From NCBI GenBank assembly GCA_964440935.1, contig CAYTTY010000005.1:1-64000 (forward strand): DNA of 64,000 nt, given 5' to 3'. The notes below the pieces were generated by a model. That model was not told where the DNA came from, ran no database searches, and was given only the letters and a program-made list of their open reading frames with translations. Of the stretch, positions 9,084-16,784 are shown one piece after another (positions within the stretch are counted from its first letter, which is position 1; each line of letters begins with the position of its first letter). This DNA comes from WJJR01 sp964440935. GTDB taxonomy: Bacteria; Zixibacteria; MSB-5A5; WJJR01. Both the position numbers and the translations under genes were made by a program.

Positions 9084-9353
9084 AGACGGTATGCTGTTGA
9101 TCGGTTGTCCAGTCAGCAGCTCACCCAAATTGCTGCGACTCAGCAACCTGCAATTGTGCAACAAGTTAGAGGCGAAGGTTGGTGTGGTTGCGATCTGCTT
9201 TGCTCTGCGGGCTAAGGGCAAAACTTGGGGACTTTCGAACAAGACACGTAGAGGAATGGAAAATTCTTCAGGCTACACTGAGACAATTCTACTGCTCGCT
9301 GTCACGAGACGACGTTTCTTTACAAGCCGTAGGGCTTGAGATAGATTCACACC

Positions 9354-10343
9354 GTGGCGCACCTTCAACCAGACAGTCCGGACCGATCCGGCGCAGATCA
9401 GCATGTCGATGACGACGGAGTTCATCGTCTCATCGAACTTAGTTCTCCCGAGGTCGAGAACCTGGCGGCGTCAGGGGCGGTTGTTGTTCTTCCGATCAGT
9501 CCGCTCGAAGAGCACGGTCCACATTTACCACTGGGCACCGATGCGCTACTGGCTGAGCACTTCGGCGGCCTGTGTGCGGAGATCATTCGTGAACGACAAC
9601 CGGAGACCCCGGTGGTCGTTGCTCCACTGATTCCGCTGGGGGCGCATGTCTTTCGCTTCATGGGGTCGATCAATATCCGTCAGCGGGTGATTCGGAATTT
9701 ACTGGTCGATTATGGCCGTTCATTGTCCAAGGCAGGTTTCGAGCATCTGATTATCGTGTCGTCGCACGGCGGCCCCCGACATATGGTCGCACTCGATGAA
9801 GCGGCGACCGCTCTCAGCCAACGTCATAAGATCAACACTTTCAGTCTGACATCGCAGATCATCTTCCGTTTTCTCTCCGGCAAGTTGGTCGACCGGATCA
9901 GCGACGCCTGCGAACGGCCGCTCACCGACGAGGAACGTCGCACACTGACGATGGATTACCACGGCGGCTGGTGGGAGACGGCGATGATGCTGATGCTGCG
10001 TCCGGATTTGGTGGCCGATGACTACACTTCGCTGCATGATGCGTTGGTGCCACGCCATAAGCTGCGACATAAGACCCCTCTGAATCCACCGGCCGGACAG
10101 GGATACCTCGGTGCTCCAGGGCGTGCCGATGCGGCATTCGCGAAGGCGAGCCTGGTTGTGCTGCGGCAGGAAGCGGAACAGATCATCGGTGACTTTCTGT
10201 CTGGTCAGCGGGATGTGAAACAGCTTCGTTCACCGCTGTATCGGATGCCGCTGTTTCGAACAAACTTCTGGATTTGGGTCGCTGTCGCAGTCTTGGTTGC
10301 GCTTGTCGCGGTACGTGTGTTGTCTCAGCAACTTATGCAATAG
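9354..10343 (+). CDS. Creatininase-family metal-dependent amidohydrolase with C-terminal membrane anchor
   Basis: 329 aa. The creatininase fold is shown by SPLEEHGPHLPLGTD (about residues 49-63), SSHGGPRH (about 135-142) and DYHGGWWETAMML (about 201-213), which hold the metal-binding Glu, His, Asp and Glu of the family. Members hydrolyse creatinine, formamide intermediates or related cyclic amides, so the substrate cannot be read from sequence. Unusual is a C-terminal hydrophobic segment (about 303-322) predicted to anchor it in the membrane. The GTG start has no clear ribosome site. It is the only plus-strand gene inside the flagellar region, divergent from flgF and ending 1 bp before the flagellar tail gene orf152. 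Confidence 0.85.
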   Translation: MAHLQPDSPDRSGADQHVDDDGVHRLIELSSPEVENLAASGAVVVLPISPLEEHGPHLPLGTDALLAEHFGGLCAEIIRERQPETPVVVAPLIPLGAHVFRFMGSINIRQRVIRNLLVDYGRSLSKAGFEHLIIVSSHGGPRHMVALDEAATALSQRHKINTFSLTSQIIFRFLSGKLVDRISDACERPLTDEERRTLTMDYHGGWWETAMMLMLRPDLVADDYTSLHDALVPRHKLRHKTPLNPPAGQGYLGAPGRADAAFAKASLVVLRQEAEQIIGDFLSGQRDVKQLRSPLYRMPLFRTNFWIWVAVAVLVALVAVRVLSQQLMQ

Positions 10344-10344
10344 G

Positions 10345-10803
10345 CTACCCGCCATGAGACCGCGGCGGAGCCTTATGACGTCGATGTTGCGGTTCAACGT
10401 CCGGACGCAACTCTTTGATCCAGCGGAAGATGTGGCGCGACAATTCGAGCGTTTCCTGAAGGGACCCTTCAAGTCGTGCCAGAGTTTGCTCATCAGGGAT
10501 ACCGGTGTTCTGCCAGCCATGCCAGAGGCGGGGCGACGATTTCGTGATGTTCGCCTGACCCTTCTCCATTGCCTCCAGCGCATCATTGACTTCCTGTGAG
10601 ACACGGGTGATACGCGCGACGAGGTCGAGGATATCGTCGTTGAGGCGGGCCGAGCTGGTCCCCTCCTGCTTGAGCTTCGCGGCGATGACCGCCAGATTGA
10701 CAGCCAGGAAGCGTGCTCGTTCGCCTACGGCGCGGACCGATTCAACCAGTTCACCGACGGCGTGTCCATATTCAGTCTCAGTTGATTCGTCGTGGTCGGT
10801 CAT
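10345..10803 (-). CDS. Coiled-coil protein with MCP-tip-like segment (orf152)
   Basis: 152 aa from the ATG at 10803 (AAAGGA upstream); a TTG at 10827 would overlap the previous gene. No signal peptide or membrane segment. The segment about residues 26-46 (ERARFLAVNLAVIAAKL) followed by ILDLVARITRVSQEV resembles the hairpin tip of methyl-accepting chemotaxis proteins (NLLALNAAIEAARAG...), but the protein is far too short for a receptor. The C-terminal third is basic and Pro rich. It is the last gene of the flagellar tail operon, 20 bp after the secreted orf255. A link to chemotaxis signalling is a guess from this resemblance. Confidence 0.6.
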   Translation of the reverse strand: MTDHDESTETEYGHAVGELVESVRAVGERARFLAVNLAVIAAKLKQEGTSSARLNDDILDLVARITRVSQEVNDALEAMEKGQANITKSSPRLWHGWQNTGIPDEQTLARLEGSLQETLELSRHIFRWIKELRPDVEPQHRRHKAPPRSHGG

Positions 10804-10823
10804 ATCCGAATGTCCTTTCAGGA

Positions 10824-11591
10824 TCAATCGAGCATTCGATCTCGTTCCGCAGCGGGGCTGATAGTACGGTGCTGTTGCATTGCGTCAGCGGTGGCCTGTT
10901 CTTCAATTTGTTCTTCGATCGTGGCCATGTGTTGCGGGTGCAACAGATCGGCACAATAGCCCGAGATGAGTGCGGCCGCTTTCCATTCAAGCATGCGGAA
11001 ACTCTCGTGAATCTCGACCGGATCGTTGTTGTACATCGGGTCCATGCGTTCGTCGTCGGTCACCTGCCAGGTTGCCTCTCCCTTATCGCGCAGCTTGAGC
11101 CGCTTCGATCCCAAAAGAATCCCGAGATGGGCATCATAGAGTCGCACGTCGTAGAAAACATGCATGTCAAGACGCCGGTGATTGAAGAGATAGGGGACGC
11201 CGAGCAGTTTTGTCGATTTGGTGTCCCGTGCGACGATCTTCACCCACAGAACCCAGCGAGATCCGCTCCCCACTGCCACCTGGTGGATTGCGGCAGGATC
11301 GTACACGCTGCGATTCTGCAGTCCAAGAACTCGCAGGACAGAGTGGGCAATGCCGGGATCGACCACCACACGGTCGCCGGTCGCGCCGATACGGTCGATC
11401 AGGAATCGTTCGAGCTCGACCGATGGTTGCATCCCCGCACCATCGGACATCCAGACAATCAGACGGTTGCCGTCGGGAGAGCGCTGTGGTCCAGATGGAA
11501 AATCGTCACCGGCCTCGACTTCAGTCAGCGGCAGACACATCACAACCAATAATGCCAGCGCGATCCATGCGCTTCTGAAATTGGGGATCAC
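10824..11591 (-). CDS. Secreted protein of unknown function in the flagellar operon (orf255)
   Basis: 255 aa. A signal peptide (hydrophobic about 8-23, cleavage near VEA) predicts export to the periplasm or surface. The mature part alternates short strands and helices; a segment with GSRWVLWVKIVARDTKS and FYDVRLYDAHLGILLGSKRL looks like a beta-sheet envelope domain of the kind that binds or measures cell-wall partners. I do not recognise the family. The GTG overlaps the stop of the PilZ gene by four bases (GTGA), so it is translated with it. Confidence 0.65.
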   Translation of the reverse strand: MIPNFRSAWIALALLVVMCLPLTEVEAGDDFPSGPQRSPDGNRLIVWMSDGAGMQPSVELERFLIDRIGATGDRVVVDPGIAHSVLRVLGLQNRSVYDPAAIHQVAVGSGSRWVLWVKIVARDTKSTKLLGVPYLFNHRRLDMHVFYDVRLYDAHLGILLGSKRLKLRDKGEATWQVTDDERMDPMYNNDPVEIHESFRMLEWKAAALISGYCADLLHPQHMATIEEQIEEQATADAMQQHRTISPAAERDRMLD

Positions 11592-12058
11592 TCATCCTCC
11601 GATTCCGCTTCAATCTGTTTCTGAAACACGAACCGTGACACAATGCGCTTGAGATTCTCGGCGAAACCCATCGGGTTGCCGGGCAGACGCGCCAGGTTGT
11701 CGGCGAGCGTCTCGTCGTCGATCTGGTCGGCGGTGACGTACTCCAATCCGATCAACCGTTCGCCATCCTCACACTCTTCGACGCGTTTCACACGGGCGAG
11801 AACGTTTGATAATTGGTCGAATCCCTTGATGTCGAAGGTGAGCAGCAAGAGATCATCATTGCCGACTTTGTCATTGCTGCTAATCAGCGCACCGCCGCCG
11901 GAGATGTTGAGCAGGACGCCGCCTTTCTTTTCGGGGTGCGTGCGGACACGCTTGTCCTTGTCAATTTGCACGACAGAAAAACCGACCGGCGAAAAAATTT
12001 CCAGACGCACGTACCGGCGTTTCTGCATCTTGCCCGTGTTGTTTGTTTGAGTGGTCAT
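11588..12058 (-). CDS. PilZ-domain protein, probable c-di-GMP receptor
   Basis: 156 aa from the ATG at 12058 with GGAGGA upstream. PilZ motifs are present: RRYVRLE near residue 15 (the RxxxR arm) and NISGGGALI near 51 (the [DN]xSxxG box), on a six-stranded barrel. PilZ proteins in flagellar loci (YcgR type) bind c-di-GMP and slow or steer the motor. Here the YcgR N-terminal domain is missing, so this is a stand-alone PilZ with a C-terminal helix rich in acidic residues. It is coupled to orf255 by a four-base overlap. Confidence 0.85.
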   Translation of the reverse strand: MTTQTNNTGKMQKRRYVRLEIFSPVGFSVVQIDKDKRVRTHPEKKGGVLLNISGGGALISSNDKVGNDDLLLLTFDIKGFDQLSNVLARVKRVEECEDGERLIGLEYVTADQIDDETLADNLARLPGNPMGFAENLKRIVSRFVFQKQIEAESEDE

Positions 12059-12109
12059 TTCGTCCTCCGTGAATATTGATCCTTGAGTTCGTATCATCCG
12101 TGAGTGCAA

Positions 12110-13291
12110 TTACACTGGCTCCTGACTGTCGACACGCAACCGGTGTAGTTGTTCAATGGCCAGATCGACGATGTGTCTCGCCATGGCCGATTGGGTCGGA
12201 TCTTTCTGATGCTGGTGAATCCATTCGCGGCCGACGCGGACCGCGCTGTTGAGGTACTGCTGGGCATCACGCAGACGGCCACAGCGGCGAGAGAGTTCAC
12301 CGACCATGTAGGTCAATTGAATCTGGGCATTCCCTTTGGGAACGCTGTGGCCTTCTTCGTAGGCCAACCGGTAGTTTTCCAGCGACAAATACACGGCTTC
12401 CAGCTCATCGGTGGGTACGCCCTCCCACAGGCTGTGAAGGCTCTTGAGAAACGAGGTGTATGACGGAAAATCGCCGTATCGTTCGCCGCCGTTGTCGTTT
12501 TCACCGACGACCGTTCCCACTTCCAATTCATTCAACTGTTCGGCAAAGCGGTCGGATTGTGCGCGGAGTGTGTGAACAGCGTCCTGCAACTCTCTAACCG
12601 ATTCGGTGGACATTGCTTGCTGCTGATCGGCGGTCTGCGGCGATGACGCCGCCGACTCCGGATGCATTTCCAGCAGTTCCTGGATCTCCCCGACGTTCTC
12701 GCCGATTTGTGTGATCGCTCGTGACAACCCACGTACTTTTTGCAGCAGTTGACGGCGCAGAATCACATGGGGTGAAGGACGGCTCATCTTGCCGCTTCCC
12801 ATCTCGTGAAACAGCCAGGCGGTACGCAAGTACCAGCGGGCGATGTCAAAATGAGACGGGTGGTCCAGTAACTGCTCGTCACGAATGCTGATCAGCAGCT
12901 TGTTGAGTGCCGTCTCCAATGGATAGGCTTCGGGCCAGAGCGCGGAACCGAGTTGACGAATGACGGAATCGTCATCGGTCAGGGCATTCAAGTGCCGCTG
13001 GCGAATCACCGATTGGCGATGCGTACGAAATGTCGCGTCATCTTTCCATTCCCGAAATCGCCGGGTGAATTCACGCGTGTAGAAACACGAGGAACACGTC
13101 GCCGTGAAGTACAGCAGCGGATTCGTGTCCTGGTAGCGGGGATTGCGCCACAGGCGATTCAACGGCCGAAAGTCGGTGTCGCGCCCTTCCTCAGTATACG
13201 CGCCCAGCTTGATCATCTCGAATTCGTTGACCGTTTTGCAGACCGGGCATTCGACGCGGGTGTAATAGAATGGTGTTTCGTCAGCTTTCAT
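12110..13291 (-). CDS. DUF2225-like protein with zinc-binding CxxC pairs
   Basis: 393 aa. The N-terminus has CPVC (about residue 15) and CSSC (about 66) pairs with NPLLYF before the second, the pattern of the DUF2225 family and a likely zinc site. Helical repeats follow (about 110-180), then a Gln/Ser-rich linker with a coiled coil (about 185-265). A helical C-terminal part (about 290-390) has the spacing of TPR-like repeats. No signal or membrane segment, so it is cytoplasmic. Function is unknown. The ATG overlaps the stop of orf115 (ATGA), and the gene belongs to the tail of the fliA operon. Confidence 0.75.
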   Translation of the reverse strand: MKADETPFYYTRVECPVCKTVNEFEMIKLGAYTEEGRDTDFRPLNRLWRNPRYQDTNPLLYFTATCSSCFYTREFTRRFREWKDDATFRTHRQSVIRQRHLNALTDDDSVIRQLGSALWPEAYPLETALNKLLISIRDEQLLDHPSHFDIARWYLRTAWLFHEMGSGKMSRPSPHVILRRQLLQKVRGLSRAITQIGENVGEIQELLEMHPESAASSPQTADQQQAMSTESVRELQDAVHTLRAQSDRFAEQLNELEVGTVVGENDNGGERYGDFPSYTSFLKSLHSLWEGVPTDELEAVYLSLENYRLAYEEGHSVPKGNAQIQLTYMVGELSRRCGRLRDAQQYLNSAVRVGREWIHQHQKDPTQSAMARHIVDLAIEQLHRLRVDSQEPV

Positions 13292-13635
13292 GACGGCGTC
13301 CTTTCCGTCTCACGCCGCTCGAGGTAGTCGAGCAAGCGTTGGCGAAGCGGGTCCGATGATGCCGGTTCGGGTTGATCGACTGTTTCCGCGCGCTCCGGTC
13401 CGCGTCGCAGATCGATGTATCGAAAGGGTGTCGACGCATCGCCGGCGGCTATGGTCATCGTCGCGCGTGATGCCGGGGTGGATGCAGCCGCCTGCAAGCG
13501 AGCAGCAGGTCGTCGCTGTGATGGTGTCCGGATCGCCAGTCGTGCCACCCAGACGACCGCGGCAAGCAGCGCCAGCCGTGATGCGGCGGTGACCATCACC
13601 TCGCCCCAGAATGTCGGATCATTGAATACGTCCAT
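13288..13635 (-). CDS. Small single-pass membrane protein of the flagellar operon (orf115)
   Basis: 115 aa from the ATG at 13635 with GAGAGGT upstream; the frame is open further but without a site. One transmembrane segment (about residues 18-36) is followed by an Arg/Ala/Pro-rich cytoplasmic part ending in a charged helix (DPLRQRLLDYLERRE). FliO has a similar outline, but fliO is present elsewhere in the cluster, so this is another small membrane factor. No family recognised. Its four-base overlap with the DUF2225-like gene suggests the two products work together. Confidence 0.65.
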   Translation of the reverse strand: MDVFNDPTFWGEVMVTAASRLALLAAVVWVARLAIRTPSQRRPAARLQAAASTPASRATMTIAAGDASTPFRYIDLRRGPERAETVDQPEPASSDPLRQRLLDYLERRETERTPS

Positions 13636-13666
13636 GTCAGAACCTCTCGTCGTCCGGTGACTGTGT

Positions 13667-13996
13667 TCAAACGGTGATGTCGAGACTTGGGGGCGGCAGC
13701 GGTTCATCGTCATTCTTGTCTTCCGCCGCAACTTGTGATTCCTGATCTTCCGTCTCGTCGCCCGCGTGTTCCTGTGATTCACCTTTGTCCTTCTGGTCCG
13801 GCTTCTCCCGGTGCAGAATCACCTGGTCGGAGTGTTGAGTCGGCACCGGTTTCTTCTGATCGTCCTTGTTCTTTTGATCTGTCAGGACCAGTGCGGTCCG
13901 TTGTTCGTTCTCCGGGTTTGCCCGTAACGACTCGGTGATTTTCAGCACCGCCTGCGTTTTACTTAACGCATCCTGTAAGTCGATGGGCCGAACCAT
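13667..13996 (-). CDS. Small acidic/charged flagellar-operon protein (orf109)
   Basis: 109 aa. An amphipathic N-terminal helix (MVRPIDLQDALSKTQAVLKI) is followed by a low-complexity Lys/Gln/Glu/Asp tail that should be disordered, ending PPPSLDITV. I recall similar short proteins beside fliA in other phyla but cannot verify this. The form, a short binding helix plus a disordered tail, would suit a scaffold or anti-sigma-like partner. It starts 18 bp after fliA. Real by context and codon pattern; function unknown. Confidence 0.6.
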   Translation of the reverse strand: MVRPIDLQDALSKTQAVLKITESLRANPENEQRTALVLTDQKNKDDQKKPVPTQHSDQVILHREKPDQKDKGESQEHAGDETEDQESQVAAEDKNDDEPLPPPSLDITV

Positions 13997-14014
13997 ACCG
14001 CCCTCCCGGGCCGG

Positions 14015-14854
14015 TCATAATCCGAATCGTTCGTGCACCATTTGCCGCAGCTTGCCCACCGACTTGGTGTGGATCTGCGACACGCGCGATTCGGAAATGC
14101 TCATGACCTCGCCGATTTCCCGCAAGGTCAGCTCTTCGTAATAGTAGAGTGCAATCACCAGCTTCTCCTGTTCGGAGAGGCTGGAGATGGCGTTGATCAG
14201 GTACGCGCGTAATTCCTGCCGTTCGATGTCGCCGAGTACGCTTTCGTTCTGCGGCGATTCGAGTGTTTCGACACGCGGAACCTGACGATTGTCTTCTTCA
14301 CGATAAACGAGTTCATCCAACGACAGCAGCGTCGTGCCGGAGACGTCTTCGAGCGCCGCAAGCAGTTCATTCGGCGTGATCTTCATATCGTCGGCGAGCT
14401 CGGCCTTGGTGGGGACGCGACCCAGTTTGTTCTCCAGTTTCACCGTCGACCGATCGATCTCCCGTGCCTTCGCGCGCGTCGAACGCGGCACCCAGTCGAG
14501 CGAACGCAATTCATCGAGAATGGCACCGCGAATCCGGGGCACGGCGAAGGTCTCGAATTTCACCCCACGTTCCGGATCGAAATTCTTCAGTGCTTCGATC
14601 AGGCCGATCACGCCGGTCGAGATTAAGTCTGACAGCTCAACCGATTTCGGGAATCCGAGCGCCATGCGTCCAGCGACGTTGCGAACTAAGGGGAGATAGT
14701 GATTCAGCAGATCCTGCCGTACGTCGGGATCCTTGCTGTGCTGATACGCCTCCCACTTCCGCTGGACCTGGATCGAGACGGTGCTGCGTTTCCGAGGTTG
14801 AGGCGCCTGCTGCGGCGCCCGTTTTGTCGTGTTGGTGCTTGCACTGGTTGGCAT
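14015..14854 (-). CDS. fliA: RNA polymerase sigma factor FliA (sigma-28, FliA/WhiG family)
   Basis: 279 aa. Region 2 (about 50-115) contains LPLVRNVAGRMA and the core-binding/-10 helix DLISTGVIGLIEALKNFDPERGVKFETFAVPRIRGAILDEL (shown in parts: residues near 75-115). Region 3 follows. Region 4 (about 225-275) ends LTLREIGEVMSISESRVSQI, the -35 recognition helix-turn-helix. A basic N-terminal extension of about 25 residues is extra. It directs late flagellar genes, and candidate targets in this window lie before flgN, fliR and motA. If the fliR site is real, fliA sits in an operon it can itself activate. No flgM anti-sigma gene is recognisable nearby. Confidence 0.96.
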   Translation of the reverse strand: MPTSASTNTTKRAPQQAPQPRKRSTVSIQVQRKWEAYQHSKDPDVRQDLLNHYLPLVRNVAGRMALGFPKSVELSDLISTGVIGLIEALKNFDPERGVKFETFAVPRIRGAILDELRSLDWVPRSTRAKAREIDRSTVKLENKLGRVPTKAELADDMKITPNELLAALEDVSGTTLLSLDELVYREEDNRQVPRVETLESPQNESVLGDIERQELRAYLINAISSLSEQEKLVIALYYYEELTLREIGEVMSISESRVSQIHTKSVGKLRQMVHERFGL

Positions 14855-14874
14855 AGAGATGCTCCGGGTTATCC

Positions 14875-15627
14875 CTAGTTATCGGCCCACGACGGCCGGT
14901 TGCTTATTGCCCCCTCCATCGAAGCGCTCTCTTTCTCTGGCTTCGGCACATCGGCCGAATCCCACATCGCAATCGCCTGCACCCGTTGATCGGATCCGCC
15001 CTCAGGAACGGTTCCGAGCACCGGCCAGGTGCGATTGAGAAACTGGGACGTCAGTTGACTGAATCGCTCACGAAGCGACTCGGCGTCTGTGCTATTGTCT
15101 GTGCGATTGAAGACGAGTGATGTGTTGTCTGCGAGCACGCCCGTGCCAAAACGCCGCAAGAGTGCGTAAGTCCTTGCCACACAGGCGATATTGTCCTCGA
15201 TCAGAATTGCGCGGCGGTCGGCGGTGGTAAGAACAAATTCGGCGACAGACCGTGACACGTTACCCAGGTCGATGACCACATGATTCCACTGTCCGCTACG
15301 AAGGCGCTCGAGTAGTGATTGCACGTCACTCACGTCATCGGGCCCATGGATACCCCACCCGTTGCCGCTGGCCAATAGTCCGAGGTTGTCCTCGATGGCG
15401 ACGACGGCGCGGTCAAGGCGGGTCGATCCGTTGGCCACGTTCTCGACGAAGTGTTCTGGCGTCGCGCCGACCAGCCAGGCGAGATCGCCACCGGCCAGTT
15501 CGAGCAGCAAGCAACGCTTGTCCTGGCGCCCGATGGCACGCGCCCAGTCGAGGCTGATGGTGCTCTGGCCAATGCCACCCTTGGCGGCCACCACGCAGGT
15601 CACCTGCACGTGGGGAGCGAGCGTCAT
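14875..15627 (-). CDS. flhG: FlhG/MinD-like ATPase-fold protein with substituted P-loop lysine
   Basis: 250 aa. FlhG normally limits flagellar number as an ATP-dependent MinD-family partner of FlhF. The deviant Walker A is readable as AAKGGIGQST: the signature Lys16 is kept but the nucleotide-binding lysine of KGGxGK[ST] is Gln21 (codon CAG). The region before the switch II is HVVIDLGNVSRS, keeping the Asp. The N-terminal DQAxxLR motif with which FlhG activates FlhF is absent. The C-terminal membrane helix is not evident. It overlaps flhF by four bases. The family assignment is by fold pattern and context; enzymatic activity is doubtful. Confidence 0.85.
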   Translation of the reverse strand: MTLAPHVQVTCVVAAKGGIGQSTISLDWARAIGRQDKRCLLLELAGGDLAWLVGATPEHFVENVANGSTRLDRAVVAIEDNLGLLASGNGWGIHGPDDVSDVQSLLERLRSGQWNHVVIDLGNVSRSVAEFVLTTADRRAILIEDNIACVARTYALLRRFGTGVLADNTSLVFNRTDNSTDAESLRERFSQLTSQFLNRTWPVLGTVPEGGSDQRVQAIAMWDSADVPKPEKESASMEGAISNRPSWADN

Positions 15628-16784
15628 CGCGATCCCCCCTTTGCGACCATCGTTTTCGCTTTCGGAGCAAAGCTCTCGGCGACATGGTTGCTGATGCCGT
15701 TGCGGATATCGGTTTCCGTAAAGGGATCAATTTCATCGAAGAGATCGGAACCGCTGACGCGATAGGAGACCGACAGGTCGTAGCGTCGCGCAAATGCCGC
15801 GACGTCCGTCCACGGTTCATGTTCATCCCAGTGCGTAACGATCATATGTGTCGGTTTGAATGCGCCGAAGCGTTCGATGACATGGTCCCAATGTGTTGGT
15901 GAATCGGTCGCACTGATCACGAGGACCACGACATCGGGACGGACCGACTTGTGAACCGAACGTGCATGATCCTCGAGGTTGACGTGTGTGCTCGATGGCA
16001 CAAACTCGGCAAACAGATCGGACTTCTTAAAGGATCGTGGCAGCGAAAAGCGACCCTTCTCCGTTGACTCAATCACGACCTGCAAACCACACCGGTTGCA
16101 GACGGCAGCGAGGTGTTCATGTCCACTGGCAGGGGTATCGCTAACAACGACGATGCCAGGCTGTGTCTGCTTACTGCGCCAGCGCGCCGCACAGATCTTG
16201 AACATCGCGTTGGAACGACCGGAGCCGCGCGAGCCGATGAACAAAACGCGCAGCGGTGATTTTGTGCGTTCGAGAAAGGGACCGAATGGTGGCAGTGATT
16301 CGGCGACATGCGTCGCATAAGCCTCGATGACTTCGCCGGCCAGTCGCGGCTGTGCCGCCAACCAGGTGATGAGCGCAGAGTTTTCGGTTGTGGTGGATCG
16401 ATCCGGTGCGGCAGTCGAAAAGCGTCGAATCAGTTCGTCGATGATATCGTTTGGCTGGGCGGCTGCTTGCTTTTCTGGTTGCACATCGTGGGTTGCGACA
16501 TCCGGCGTATCCGATGGCTCTTCCGTTTCATCCGCCGCTGACTCCTGGGTGTTTGCCAATTCACCCTTCAACGTGAGTGATCGGGGGCCCTCGACGGGGC
16601 GCTGATCGGTCGGTTCGGGTTCATAGGCAGCAGTGACATGGACGCCGCGTTCGCGATGCGCAAACCGTCCGCCGGTGGGAGCTTCAAATCGTGTATCGAT
16701 GATGACCGCATCGTCGCCGAACGCCTTGCGGACATTGTCCAGGGCGTCGCGCAGACTCGGACCGGAAAACGTTTTCACGATCAT
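15624..16784 (-). CDS. flhF: FlhF-like SRP-GTPase homologue with degenerate nucleotide-binding motifs
   Basis: 386 aa. FlhF marks the site of flagellar assembly. The N-terminal B domain start is typical (MIVKTFSGPSLRDALDNVRK, then DDAVIIDTR), followed by a Pro/Glu-rich linker (about 55-115), an N domain and a G domain from about 175. The G domain is eroded. G1 reads GSRGSGRSN, with Arg190 for the invariant lysine. The DTxRxGAxEQL box is reduced to DTPASGHEHL, DTAGR is not found, and G4 is THWD (317-320) in place of TKxD. It overlaps both flhA and flhG by ATGA/GTGA junctions. Probably binds GTP poorly or not at all. Confidence 0.88.
   Translation of the reverse strand: MIVKTFSGPSLRDALDNVRKAFGDDAVIIDTRFEAPTGGRFAHRERGVHVTAAYEPEPTDQRPVEGPRSLTLKGELANTQESAADETEEPSDTPDVATHDVQPEKQAAAQPNDIIDELIRRFSTAAPDRSTTTENSALITWLAAQPRLAGEVIEAYATHVAESLPPFGPFLERTKSPLRVLFIGSRGSGRSNAMFKICAARWRSKQTQPGIVVVSDTPASGHEHLAAVCNRCGLQVVIESTEKGRFSLPRSFKKSDLFAEFVPSSTHVNLEDHARSVHKSVRPDVVVLVISATDSPTHWDHVIERFGAFKPTHMIVTHWDEHEPWTDVAAFARRYDLSVSYRVSGSDLFDEIDPFTETDIRNGISNHVAESFAPKAKTMVAKGGSR

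Noticed and set aside
10713..11552. 279-codon plus-strand frame
   Set aside because: Antisense to orf255 and orf152, which have overlaps, ribosome sites and a signal peptide; no motif is readable in the antisense product.
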